Source: Blepharisma stoltei (taxonomy: Eukaryota > Ciliophora > Heterotrichea > Heterotrichida > Blepharismidae). From it: DNA of 64,000 nt. Positions 1 to 10,673 of the stretch are shown piece by piece. The stretch covers positions 1,038,818 to 1,102,817 of the forward strand of contig CAJZBQ010000032.1 of NCBI GenBank assembly GCA_914767885.1. Reading direction: 5' to 3'. Made by a program: the position numbers and the translations under genes. Position 1 is the stretch's first letter. The number at the start of each line of letters is the position of its first letter. The notes below the pieces were generated by a model. It saw only the letters and a list, made by a program, of their open reading frames with translations, searched no databases and was not told the DNA's origin.

Positions 1-3000
1 TTTTGGGCATTGAAAGGCGGAGTGCCCAATTTGTCGGCAGCTTGGGCATTTCTTTTTGCTGCTTTTTTGGTCTTTTTCTTCAGGATTTACTTCTTCTTCG
101 CTTTCGTCTTTCATTTCGTGCTTCGACCTGACGCAGCCAGGGGCGTCTTCTTTTGATTTTCCACAGCACCAATACATAGTACCGTTCCATTTTCCAGGGT
201 GTAAGCAGCAGGACCAGTTAAAATTGTCCCTTTCATAGTAATTTTTATTACAAAACTTGCACAGTTTTTCTTCATCTAGGCCGTTTAATTTTCTTTTAGA
301 GTTTATTTCTCGGGCTTGTTGGCGGAGTTTGGCGTATCCTTCATTGAGTTCGTCGTATTTTTTTTCTAAATCTTGGTATTTGCTTTCGAGGAAATCCCGC
401 TCATCTTTGGCTTGGGAAATTTGTTTGGATTTTTGGTGGAGGACATCTTTTATGTGGTTTTTGAGGCTTTTGACCTCTTCGCGGTAGTCAGTTCTTTTCA
501 TAGAAAAAACGTGATTTTGTGTGATATATTCTATATACTTGGTAAGCGTGATTTCAGCGATGTCTTCGTTTTCAATGGTGTATAGGCATAACTCGACAGA
601 TTTTTGCTTTAAAATGTCATTTTCATCATGAATCGCGTCTCGACTATTGACTGGGCCGTTTAAGCTGAGGCTGGCTTCATAAAGACCTTTAAGCCTTTCT
701 CCCATAATGTCGCTTTGCATTTCTAATAGAGAATACCAGTGTAAAAGTTCATTGGATTTGTTATCAAGTGACGCATTTCTGGTCCTTTCGTTACTGAGAA
801 GCTGCCCAAGCAGGTTTCTTTCAGAGTCTTTAATCTCTTTAAGCCTCTGGTACTCAGCTACCTGTTCTATAATAAAATTGGTATTTTTTTCAGCTTTTTC
901 CATAGACTGTACGCCAGTGCTGATTTGGCATCTTAAGGCAGCCAATGTGCATCTGCTTGTAATAAGCCTTTCTTGGTATTCGTTAATTTCTTCTTTAATT
1001 CGAAGCTTTTCTGCTTCTGTCATCTGCCATTTGGATTTTAGCTCACTGAGGTTTTTATTGATGCTTCTCAGTTCTTTTCCAATTATGTCGCTTAATTTTA
1101 TGCCGTCGTAGGTCCCTTTTTCTGGGGTGAGGCGGAAAAAACTACATTGTAGTTTTTTACTCCTTTTTTTTTTTGAAGGGAAATAACGGTTTTTTTTAAC
1201 ATAAAATTTTTTGAGGAAAAAAAACAGCAATCAAAAACTACAAAAACTACTATGAGAAAAAAAACCTAGGGTGTAAAAAACTACATAGTGCAAAATTTTG
1301 GTCAAACAGGAGGAAAAAACTACTAGTGAATGTTTTTGTCTTCCAGGGACAATTAATATTAAAAGAAGAAAGATGACAACATTATATTGTATATATATTA
1401 TATTCATTGTTATATATCAAATCTGTTAAAGACACTCATAAATGAACACAGGAATTATACTACACTATAATATTTATAATTTTTTTTGCAAAACAGTATG
1501 AAAAAACTACTAACAAAAAATTAATAAAAGTATAATATTAATAATGATTGAACAAGAGAGAATTGACAATAATAAAGGCATGAATTGCTATCATAGCAAG
1601 CTATCTATTACCATAAATTCAAGATCAACACCCTTAAATTTATAATTAAAAAATAGCTAACACAAAAAGCTACACAAAATGGAGGAAAAAACAGCAACTC
1701 AAAAACATGGTAGGAAAAAACTACCAGTAATTTTTTAATAGTCCCATTTTGGTATGAAAAAACTACAAATGGAAAACCTAGGGTGGAAAAAACTACAATA
1801 TCAATTTTTATTAGATTTTAATCCAAAAAAATATAAAAAAAGTAAAAGAAGTTTAAAAAGGTTTATCCCAACTATGGGTAAAGCTATTTATTAAGATAAG
1901 ATTATCACTTTCAATAGAATTATTTCTAATACTAATTATTTGCTTTCCGTAACTTAATGCCATTTGTTTGAGAATCATTAGCAGTCCGTTTCAGGCCTGA
2001 ATTAACCATTTTTTCTTTTATTTTCCCATTACTCCAATCAGAGCATTCAGGTAAGAGCCATCTTCTTGAGGTAACTGCAATAATGAGGTCTATCCAGTTA
2101 TCACCTGATACATCACATACAAATAATATGTGGCTACAAGCAACACCATACCGCAACATTTTATAACATGTACAAGAAGCTTTCCTGCGATCAACTTGAA
2201 AAACTTTGGTATCATCTCTGAATATTTCTAATATAAAATATAAGTTATATTATTGTATATAAATATAAGTATGAATGTAGGATTGTAAATACGTTTATTA
2301 TAAATTTACCTTTCTCCCCTTCTTATCTAAAATTAAATTAAAGCTGCTATTTATGCAATAATAGATATTACCATCTTCAACTTTATTAATTGAACATTGC
2401 TCTATTTTTTCTAAGGATTTTTGAAAAAGATTATAGCTATATCTTGTAAAGACATTGTTTCAGCTTACAGCTAAATTTCCTTTATAAGGGCCATATAATT
2501 TTTCTTTTTGAATACAAACTTTTTTTTCGAAATTGTCGTTTTCGCTCTTAATAATATTATCAAAAACAGTCAGAATGCGGCAGTTCTTATTTCTTTTTAA
2601 TATTCTTATTGATCTTTTAACTTGGGAATTTAAACTCTCGCTTCTGGAGGTCGTTTTTATACCCATAGTTGGGTATTTAAGACAAGCATATTTAGCCCAC
2701 TGTGATTTTAATGTTTCAAGTTTAATAAATCCAGAACATTCTTTTAATCTTGGGAATTTATTCAGCAGAGCATTTCAGTGTTTTTAAAATTTTTTTAGCA
2801 TCTTTAGAATAATAAAGGGACCACCAGTATTCACTGAATTCTTCCCAAGTGATGTCTATATGAATTAAATTACTTACAAACTTTTAGTATTTAAATTGGA
2901 CTAATAAGCATATATCCATATTAATACATGATAAAAAATTAAGTAAGGAAACAGTTGTCATGAGTATAATATTTCTCTCAATATGTCAAATGCAAAAGAT

Positions 3001-5923
3001 TATCTTTGCTGGTCTAAAGACTTTGCAAAGAGCTTTATATTGGGCTTGATTTCTATCTACAAATAATATAAAATTGAGAGTTTTGCATTATACTTTCACC
3101 TGCTATATTTAAATTAATCTGATAACTAATCTTATCATTTCAGTTAGATTGGAAATAGTTTATGAGAGAAGAGATCATATTAGAAAATTATTAATCAAGA
3201 TACTACTTTCGGGCAATTAAAATGATTTAAAAATTGTGAAAATATTCATTCATAGTCTTTTGCAGTCTCATTTTTGCATAATCCCATACCCAAAGCCAAT
3301 TTGGACCCATTCGAATCAACTGTTAGAATAAAAATTGCGCATCTGAAGTTATTATGCACTTTATAAGTGCTATCAATGCATATTACATCCTTTAGTTGAT
3401 TTCACATAGCAATCTGTTTAGAATCTGTAAATAAAAAATCTTTTCATTTTTTCCACTGTATTCTATTATTGAATCTTTCATATAATGCTCATTGTCTAGC
3501 AATGACTCAAAAGTCATATCTGAAATATTTATCTTTCTATAATATTCTATACTTCATACTTTTAGATAAATTTATTTAAAATAGATCTTGCTACTCATTC
3601 TTATAGAAATTTAATGTTTACGCTAAATATAAATGCACATTATTCATATTGCTCCAATAATAAATTTTTAAGCTTTGCCTTTGAAATATTAGTTTTTATG
3701 AGTAGAATTTATCATCATCTGCAATTGCTTAACAGTGAATCCTTCTATATAGTAATTTATAGCTTCATTTCTGATACTATCTGGTATCAATTCGCATTCT
3801 AGCAAGTTCTGCTCATCATTTGTGGTAATTTGTCCATGATTGTGAACTTTATTAATATCTGTACACTCAAAATACAATAAATCTGTTGTTTCTTTATAAT
3901 ATTTCCAGGTCATTTTAAATTTGCAATGTTCAATTGGAGTTATAGAGGGAAATAAAATATTTTTATGCTCGCTTCCAAAATAGCAAGAAAACCAAATGAT
4001 TTTTCTTTTTGAATTAGAGCCTCTCACTTTTATTTTGACTTTATCATCTTCCAAAGATTTTTGTTTTATAAATCCTTCAAATGCTTTGATAGAAGTAAAA
4101 CTGTACTTATCTCCAAAGTTAAAGGAACTTATTATGTGTAATTGATCTATCTCTTTTTCAATTACAAGCCCATTATTATTTATGTTTGGGCTTTCAAGTT
4201 TAATCTCTATAATTTGTATAAATGTTATTTGTGAATTAGCTGTACGTATATTCTGAAAATAAAATGAATAAAGGCTAATAAAAATTGGTTTATATTTTAT
4301 AAATAATGATATTCTTTTTTTCTGATATCTGTCTAACAATAGATAATTTCTCTATTTCTTGATTGACATTATTTAAGCGTTCACTAAATGATATTAAGTT
4401 TTGAGAATCTTCTTGCTTTTCTTTGTGATCACTGTTTTCATGATTTGCTTGCATATTGTGCCGCAAATTTATTGGATGCTCATATTTTTTATGCTTTTTG
4501 TATTCAGACATCAGAAATGCTAGCTGCAGCAAGTCTAATTTAAACCAAGAGCATATAGCAGTTCCAAATTCTGGATCCTGAATAGCAAGCTCCATCATTT
4601 CGTCTTTAAGCACTTCACCTGATTTGGCAGTTATAGAGATTTTGGCTTTCTTAGCGATTTGAGCTATTAATTCGCCATTTTTTATTGTTATTAATTCTAT
4701 TGAAAGTGATAATCTTATCTTAATAAATAGCTTTACCCATAGTTGGGATAAACCTTTTTAAACTTCTTTTACTTTTTTTTATATTTTTTTGGATTAAAAT
4801 CTAATAAAAATTGATATTGTAGTTTTTTTCCACCCTAGGTTTTCCATTTGTAGTTTTTTCATACCAAAATGGGACTATTAAAAAATTACTGGTAGTTTTT
4901 TCCTACCATGTTTTTGAGTTGCTGTTTTTTTCCTCCATTTTGTGTAGCTTTTTGTGTTAGCTATTTTTTAATTATAAATTTAAGGGTGTTGATCTTGAAT
5001 TTATGGTAATAGATAGCTTGCTATGATAGCAATTCATGCCTTTATTATTGTCAATTCTCTCTTGTTCAATCATTATTAATATTATACTTTTATTAATTTT
5101 TGTTAGTAGTTTTTTTTCATACTGTTTTTGCAAAAAAATTATAAATATTATAGTGTAGTATAATTCCTGTGTTCATTTATGAGTGTCTTTAACAGATTTG
5201 ATATATAACAATGAATATAATATATATACAATATAATGTTGTCATCTTTCTTCTTTTAATATTAATTGTCCCTGGAAGACAAAAACATTCACTAGTAGTT
5301 TTTTTCCTCCTGTTTGACCAAAATTTTGCACTATGTAGTTTTTTACACCCTAGGTTTTTTTTCTCATAGTAGTTTTTGTAGTTTTTGATTGCTGTTTTTT
5401 CCTCTCAAAAAAATTTTATGTTAAAAAAACCGTTATTTCCCTTCAAAAAAAAAAAGGAGTAAAAAACTACAATGTAGTTTTTTCCGCTTCACCCCTTTTT
5501 CTGTGCTTGAGGTAACTCCATATACAGATGGACGCCTTTTGGCAGCGACATTTCTACAGTCAGCTTCAAACATAGGCAGTAAATATTTTCTGATGACTTC
5601 TAAGGCGATTTCTGGGGTAACTTGTATAGCTTATAAGCAATTTTATGATAATTTTTTATATAAAAAACCTAATTCTATAAATTTTCTTAAATCTTGCACA
5701 AAAAATGCTTAGTAAGCTATATATCTTCACGTGATTTGCGGTTTCGGATTTTATTACAAAATTCATATGTGATAAGTGGCTTTATTTTTCGGGTTGACCG
5801 AGATGTAGCAAGGTTGACTTTTCGCTTTCGGATTGAGGGTACTGATATTGTCTTAGAAAGAAAATGCGTGCTCATGGTTGACTCATTTGTGGAGTATTCC
5901 AGGGTTGTGCGATAAGAAAGCAT
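1..5923 (-). CDS. Coiled-coil protein with CHORD-like Cys/His cluster and CCHC knuckle (3' end outside window)
   Basis: Unrecognised as a named family. The start ATG at 5923 opens a basic, Ser/Arg-rich N-terminus. The frame then runs through a long Glu/Lys-rich coiled coil (about 1100 down to 350), into a Cys/His cluster of pattern CxxC...CCLHPG...WCCG...GC...H that resembles a CHORD module, and a C-terminal zinc knuckle (C-x2-C-x4-H-x4-C, residues CPSCRQIGHSAFQC) just before the window edge. Two interruptions must be removed: an IES at 5625-5719 (restores REDI-QVTPEIA) and the Mutator-like element at 1124-5495 (restores SSTEK-GTYDG). Both junctions are in frame, which argues that this is one gene. 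It is divergent from the listerin-like gene, with 231 bases between the starts. The zinc modules suggest binding of nucleic acid or protein; no function is claimed. Confidence 0.75.
1124..1923 (+). repeat. Left terminal inverted repeat of the MULE, rich in AAAAAACTAC
   Basis: Matches the reverse complement of 4692-5495 over roughly 800 bases, diverging sharply after the block CTTTCAATAGAATTA. It contains about eight spaced copies of a GGAAAAAACTAC-like motif, mostly in the outer and inner thirds. Repeated subterminal motifs are typical transposase-binding sites, but that role is inferred here. Confidence 0.9.
1932..4613 (-). pseudogene. Degenerate MULE transposase (FLYWCH/FAR1-type, DDE, SWIM)
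   Basis: Read on the minus strand with TGA as Trp. An N-terminal stretch (about 4340-3690) has a FLYWCH/FAR1-like zinc-binding pattern ending in HNHG. A middle segment (about 3440-3230) has the MULE catalytic signature ICIDSTYK...CKNETAKDYEWIF, giving the first Asp and the Glu. Near 2670-2500 comes GIKTTSRSESLNSQVK, typical of the region after the DDE core. The C-terminus has a SWIM zinc finger CTCYKMLRYGVACSH at about 2180-2115. The frame changes several times and has TAA/TAG stops, for example near 3690 and 3550, so the copy is probably inactive. Trp codons within it are TGA, so the element has evolved under the host code. Confidence 0.85.
4692..5495 (-). repeat. Right terminal inverted repeat of the MULE
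   Basis: Reverse complement of the left repeat with only scattered differences, for example GCGG preceded by A instead of G near the tip and small homopolymer length changes. The same GTAGTTTTTT motifs recur in inverse orientation. The high identity of the two repeats suggests a fairly recent insertion, although the transposase inside is already broken. Confidence 0.9.
5625..5719. other. 95-base IES in the coiled-coil/zinc-knuckle gene
   Basis: TA-bounded, with short inverted ends TATAGCTTATAAGC and GCTTAGTAAGCTATA. It contains in-frame stops on the host gene strand. Removing it joins SREDI to QVTPE in frame. Confidence 0.8.
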
Positions 5924-6154
5924 GTTTTATAGCTTTTAATAAAAAAAATGCATCATTGCCCTCAGTTAATAGGCCCGAATACTTTATTTTTAAAATTTTT
6001 TTATTTTTAAATGCTTTTTAATTATAAAATAGATTAAATTTCTAAAAAAAAAATTTAATCAAGGATTTAGATAGTTTTCAATTAATAATTATTACAAAAA
6101 ATAGCTAGAAATAAGCTGCAGATAATCAAAAAATATTCTCAGTTTTAATAAATT

Positions 6155-8522
6155 ATGGAGCCAGGATCAGGTTCTGTCAACCTCTTTGAAAGGTTCAGCT
6201 CGCTTTCTTCAGATGACCGTTCATTATATTATAATCCTGAAGCTCCCTACACAGAAGTCCAATTTCATGAAATAAAAAACACAATTGACAAATGCAAGAA
6301 AAAATCTTCCAGCACAAAAATAAAATCACTCAATAAACTTGTGACAGCTTGCAATGAGGCGACTGATTTTACGTTGCTTATTGATATGCTTCCTAATTGG
6401 GTTTACTTGTTTTCTTCACTCACCAAATTTGAGGCAGAAAAAGCAGTCCGTGAAGCAGCATTTAAAACACAAATTGTTTTCTTTTCCAAATTTATACTAT
6501 TTTTATTAAATAATTTTCTATTAAATTAATAATTTTTTTCAATAAATTCATATAAATAAGCATAAGAAATCATTTGCTAAATATTTAGACGAAATTTTTA
6601 CCCCACTGTGGCTAGGAAGATGTGACCCATGCCGAGAGGTCGCTGAAAATGCAAAACGGGCTTTTTCCGCTGCTTTCCCAGAAGACAGGCAGCCAAAAGT
6701 AGTCGAAAAATGCTTTGAAAGATACATGAGAGAGAGCATGAGCATTTTAAGAGAAGACATCAAAGAAAAAGAAGAAATCAACGAAAGGTTAATGAGCTGC
6801 TCAATTCTTGGCATAAAAGAAGCAGTAGAAATGACTGACACAATTATCCCACAAATTGCACCTTTATATGAAAGCTTACCTATATGGAATTTTACAGCTT
6901 CAAACTATTTGCCATTGGTCAGATCTGCCAGTATGTTTTGTATAAATACTTTTCTAAACAAAGGAATTTTACAAAGAGATCATTATATGAGGATGCTACC
7001 ACTTATATTTGGGCTACTCAAAGATAAGAATAGGCTAGTACATCAAGCATTGTGGGACCAAACTTTTCTCAATTTTTTAGGAAAATTTCCTGAATTTAAG
7101 GATAATGTTGACACAAATAGCATAATAAAAGACTTATGCTCATGCTTGGTAAATGGAGCATATGGTGCTGGACCTGTCTTTTATCCACAGCTAGTCAAGT
7201 TTCTTACTCCCCCCCCCTTTTAAATTGAAACAAAATATAGGTAAAATTCCTACTTTTTTGGGAAATTACCCCCCTTTAAATTGAAACAAAATTTTTTGTT
7301 TCAATTTTTTTTTGGGGGGGGAGTTAGTTTTCTGGGCAATGAAAAACTAGGTGGAAAAAAGACTATTGAGAATCTTTTCCTGGCTATATTAAAAGGATTT
7401 AATTCTGAGGATGGAAATTTCCATGGGAAATTTATTTTGAATGCTTATTATGAAGTAGTGGTCTTTGTGTCTATCAAGCTTCCAGAAAAATCCAAAGACA
7501 TTAATAAATTCATATTAGAACCTGCCAATATGTACTTGCAGTCTCAATCCCTGATTACTCCAATTATGCATTTAAATGTAGTTCCTGGCTTATTAGGCCA
7601 AACTCTCGGGTATCTAGAGCAACGCGGCATTTTCCCCGAAATTTCTGAATATCTTTACCAGCTAAGTTATGGAGGCCTCCAGCAATCTCCACAGGTCGCC
7701 ATTGCCTTTTTAAAGGAGCTTAACAATGAGTTGACGTCTAAAGGTCCTCAATGTCGCAGCTTAATAAGAAACTTGATCCATATAATGCACAGCCAAATTT
7801 CCCAAGACATAGAAAACAAATTCACAATTAACGACCACGAGCAGCTCCAAAATAAGCTAAAAATGCTTCTGGCCTTCACAGAAATTTCTTCATCTCTTGA
7901 TATTCCTATTTATGACTGGTGGACACGAGGCATTAATGAAAAATTATCAGTCGAAATCCTCAGAATTTTGGTTTCTATATTGAAAACTGACCCAAAACAA
8001 TGGTGGAGAGCAGTGGTCCAAAGCAAAATTTCTTATGATAATTTACCTTTATTAATCCCTGACGTCTTTTCTGAAGCTTTACTTAAAGCTGCAGACGCAG
8101 CAGAGCTTGAAGATTTAGTGACTGGACTTATAAATTCATTAAAAGACTCCACAAACTTGGCAGTTTCAGCTGTTTTGATTGGAATTTTGTTAAATATAAG
8201 CACATCTAAGCTAATCACACTTATTCCTCTGCACACAAAAATAAGAAAAAACGTGTTTATACTATTGGAATTGCACAAAGAAGAAGAATTAAGTCTGCAG
8301 GAAGTAATGAATATGTGGAAAGAAAGCTTAGAAAAAGAAAGGAATGGAGATGAGGTCTGCTTTATATGCTGCAGGGCTAATGAAATCAATGACAGCTCGC
8401 TGCCTGACCTTGAGTGTATAAGCTGTCGGAATAAAGTCCACAAAGCCTGCGTTGAAAATGTAGAAACTAAAGAAAAGTGCTTATATTGTGAAGAAAAATT
8501 TAGCGAAATAGTTAACTTATAG
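6155..8522 (+). CDS. LTN1-like: Listerin-like E3 ubiquitin ligase, short form
   Basis: After removal of IESs at 6497-6554 and 7207-7326 the frame is 730 codons. Residues 45-65 (KKKSSSTKIKSLNKL) and the following LPNWVYLFSSL...VREAAF match the conserved N-terminal region of listerin, followed by HEAT-like helices (LWLGRCDPCREVAENAKRAF). The C-terminus is a RING of the C4HC3 type (CFIC...CISC...H..C...CLYC). Listerin works in ribosome-associated quality control, ubiquitinating nascent chains on stalled 60S subunits. Family members elsewhere are about 1500-1800 residues, so at 729 this one lacks much of the middle HEAT array and a clear RWD region. The RING end is terse, with no CPLCR signature. 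Assignment rests on N- and C-terminal patterns read by eye. Confidence 0.7.
6497..6554. other. 58-base AT-rich IES in the listerin-like gene
   Basis: Almost pure A/T and bearing stops in the gene frame. Cutting between TA at 6495 and TA at 6553 gives VFFSKFINKHKKSFAKYLDE, which aligns well with the listerin N-terminal helix before PLWL. The exact TA pair is chosen by frame. Confidence 0.65.
7207..7326. mobile_element. 120-base palindromic IES (CTCCCC...AAATTGAAACAAAA family)
   Basis: Flanked by TTA on both sides. The ends are CTCCCCCCCCC and GGGGGGGGAG. Inside are two copies of CCTTTTAAATTGAAACAAAA-like sequence, one of them in a hairpin with its complement. Its removal joins QLVKFL to SFLGNEKLG. 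Diverged relatives lie at 32798-33258 and 49555-49762. Length is a multiple of three, so an unspliced read-through stays open although the insert encodes poly-Pro and junk. Confidence 0.8.
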
Positions 8523-8529
8523 CACATTT

Positions 8530-8760
8530 AAAATTTCTATTAGGTTAGGGCTCAGGCCCTATATCCATCTCTGTGAGAGAAGTTCACGACTTCTTGAGAA
8601 TCTCAGCTCAAGAGAATGGGTCTACATGTGTCTGATATAAACTGGAAGGATTTAGGGACAGAAACAGTTTGAAAGTTAGGCAGCCCACCTACCGTTATTC
8701 AGAGCTGTGGTCCAAGCTGAGGCCAAGAAGTACATGACTTAAAGAGTTATCTTAAACTTA
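8530..8760 (+). repeat. Diverged copy of the retroposon-like family
   Basis: Fills most of the 500-base gap between the listerin-like gene and the next gene. It is GC-richer than its surroundings and carries the family core (AACTGGAAGGATTTAGGGACAG...GTTTGAAAGTTAGGCAGCC), recognisable in the copies at 11576, 35560 and 47212. No open frame. No clear target duplication seen. Confidence 0.5.
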
Positions 8761-9022
8761 AACTTATAACAAAAATGTTTTTAAAGCTTGTTACTCCTTG
8801 CATATTTATATAAATTTCTTACTTTAAACATCTTAAAATTCAGTAAATAAATAACATTATTTTGAATTAATCTTGATATACACGTTATCTTCTTGAATTC
8901 AGTCCTAGCGACCCTTCTGAAATCCCATCATGTGAAAACACGCATTCCGCATCAGCATTTACCTTAAAAAACTCGCCCAAAGATTTCCCGAGATCTCCTC
9001 CCCCTTTCACTATGTCTAATTT

Positions 9023-9547
9023 CTATATATTCTTTACCAGTAGCTCTCCATAATTTGTACAAAACGGGTCCTGCCGCACCTGATGGGCAGGCTTTAAATT
9101 ATACTGCACCCAGGGTGTTCCTTCTCTGTTTAAAACTCTAATTAAATGGTCTTCGTCTTTAACGATCTCTTTCCTTATCAAATTTCCTTCTTTTACAGCG
9201 CTTCCTTTTAATAGTAATTTTGGGTGTCTGTATTTTTTAACTGGAAAAACAGGCAACAGATCTTTGTGTTCTTCGTAGAAATTGCAGGGTTTAAGGGTCT
9301 GGACGTAATTTTCGTTGACCAGGAATCTTACTTTTTGAGGGACGCCATATCATTTTTGGGATTTTTCGGAGGAATTAGTTTCTTTGATTAGGGGTTTCAG
9401 ACAGATGCTGGGCTGAATAGAAGATTTGTAAGAAGCCACGTCGCTGAGGTCTTGGAAAACTGGCTCACTTTTGACTTCATTGATGTCTGGGTTTTGATTT
9501 TGATTTGCATTGACTGAAGTAATAAAAGTTATGTCTTTACTTTCCCC
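9023..9547 (-). CDS. Unknown protein, start unresolved
   Basis: An open frame of up to 175 codons ending in TAG, with one TGA read as Trp (SQKWYGVPQ). Not recognised. The visible product is Lys/Glu-rich with short Pro motifs; its C-terminal part, TPWVQYNLKPAHQVRQDPFC, looks like folded protein. No in-frame ATG lies inside the frame. The nearest is an ATG directly followed by TAA at 9548, so the true start must lie upstream across an intron or IES between here and 9690 that I could not place. No family or neighbour clue to role. Confidence 0.5.
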
Positions 9548-9695
9548 TTACATATTTTTAGTTAATTTTAATAGGAGAAACAGTATTTTATAGGATTTTC
9601 AAAATATTTTAAAATAAATTTATATTAATAATTTTAATTATGAGCATAAAAAATAACTATTTATATTAATCATTATGAAGGAATTTTTCAATTAA

Positions 9696-10565
9696 TTACT
9701 CTCCACAATGTGGAGAATTAGGGGGCACATTTTCTGGCATCCTACAATCCGAAGGAGGATTTTGCTGATCTGCACTAAAGTTATCAGTTTCCAAAATGGA
9801 GGTTCTCAATATCTCTTCATTACTAGTAGTTCTATAAAATTCTGACTGTGCTTTATATGAGTCTTTACTTCATATTGACCTCATATCTTGTTCACTTTTA
9901 TTTATAATCCCTGACCTTATTATTGTAGATTTCGACTGCTCATTTAGCGTATATATAGAAGGTGGCTCAGACAGAGTTTTTCAATCATTTTTCGGAACTT
10001 TTCCCATTTGTGCAGAAGAGCTTAATATAAATGCAGGCTTAAAGGACTCTTCAGATGTATATATTTCTGAATACCCTGCCACAGGCTCTCTTCGAGACGA
10101 CTCAAAATAGCTTACCGATGATGGTTTTATTACATCTCTGACTTTATCCTGTTGAGAATAAGATCTTTTTAAGGCAACTGCTTTAAGCATTGGCGGAATC
10201 CCTTCTTTTGGCTTAAATTGTGAAAATTTGAAAGCTTCGGCTGCATTTTTTCGCAAATTAAAGTTCATGATGGTAGATTGTTTAGGCACGGCTGAGTCGT
10301 TGTTTTGAATAGGCTGCACTTCTAAATCTAAATATTTCCCTGGCATTGGGATATTTGATACTATGCTGCATTCACTTTGGTTTCTAGACAGCTTGGCTCT
10401 ACTTAAGTAACTTGATGGGTCGTTTTGTGACAAATTTGATAAATTGTTTGAACCTTGTGAGATATTTGGCTGATTTTTGATTGAAGAAATTGGAGGCAGG
10501 TTTTTTCCGTAAACTTGGAAATTTGGCTTGATAATTTGGTCTCTTTGGTTTTCTCCTTGAAACAT
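9696..10565 (-). CDS. Unknown Ser/Asn/Pro-rich protein
   Basis: A single uninterrupted frame of 290 codons from ATG at 10565 to TAA at 9696, with two TGA codons as Trp (PKNDWKTL, RSIWSKD). Composition is Ser-, Asn-, Gln- and Pro-rich with no membrane segment, suggesting a largely disordered protein. A repeated flavour of SSSVSYFESS/SFKPAFILSSS is visible but no domain. Not recognised. Together with the upstream divergent spacing to 10674 it looks like an ordinary expressed gene; it carries no IES. Confidence 0.7.
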
Positions 10566-10673
10566 ATAAATATTAAAAAAAATATGCTATGGACGTTATA
10601 TATATAAAAATCAAATAATTTAACATTAAATCTTCATTTAATATAGTATTTTATATATACAAAGATTAAATAG

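Larger units (their letters stand above)
1124..5495 (-). mobile_element. Mutator-like (MULE) DNA transposon inserted in a coding region
   Basis: A 4372-base element bounded by near-identical inverted repeats of about 800 bases, starting GGGGTGARGCGG at each end. The flanks share TTTTTCT (7 bases, extendable to CCCTTTTTCT because of C/G ambiguity at the ends), which fits the 8-11 base target duplication of Mutator-like elements. The interior carries a decayed transposase on the minus strand. Long terminal repeats, this duplication size and the transposase type agree with one another. Removing the element and one duplication copy rejoins the surrounding gene in frame. Confidence 0.9.

Noticed and set aside
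257-1111. Several plus-strand open frames in the first kilobase
   Set aside because: They are antisense to a continuous minus-strand frame with coiled-coil and zinc-knuckle features; their products are low complexity (Ser/Phe/Leu-rich), as expected for the complement of a Lys/Glu-rich coiled coil.
8530-8760. A structured RNA gene in the gap after the listerin-like gene
   Set aside because: GC-rich and without a frame, but its core recurs in several retroposon-like copies, so a repeat is the better reading. I see no tRNA, 5S or snRNA signature.
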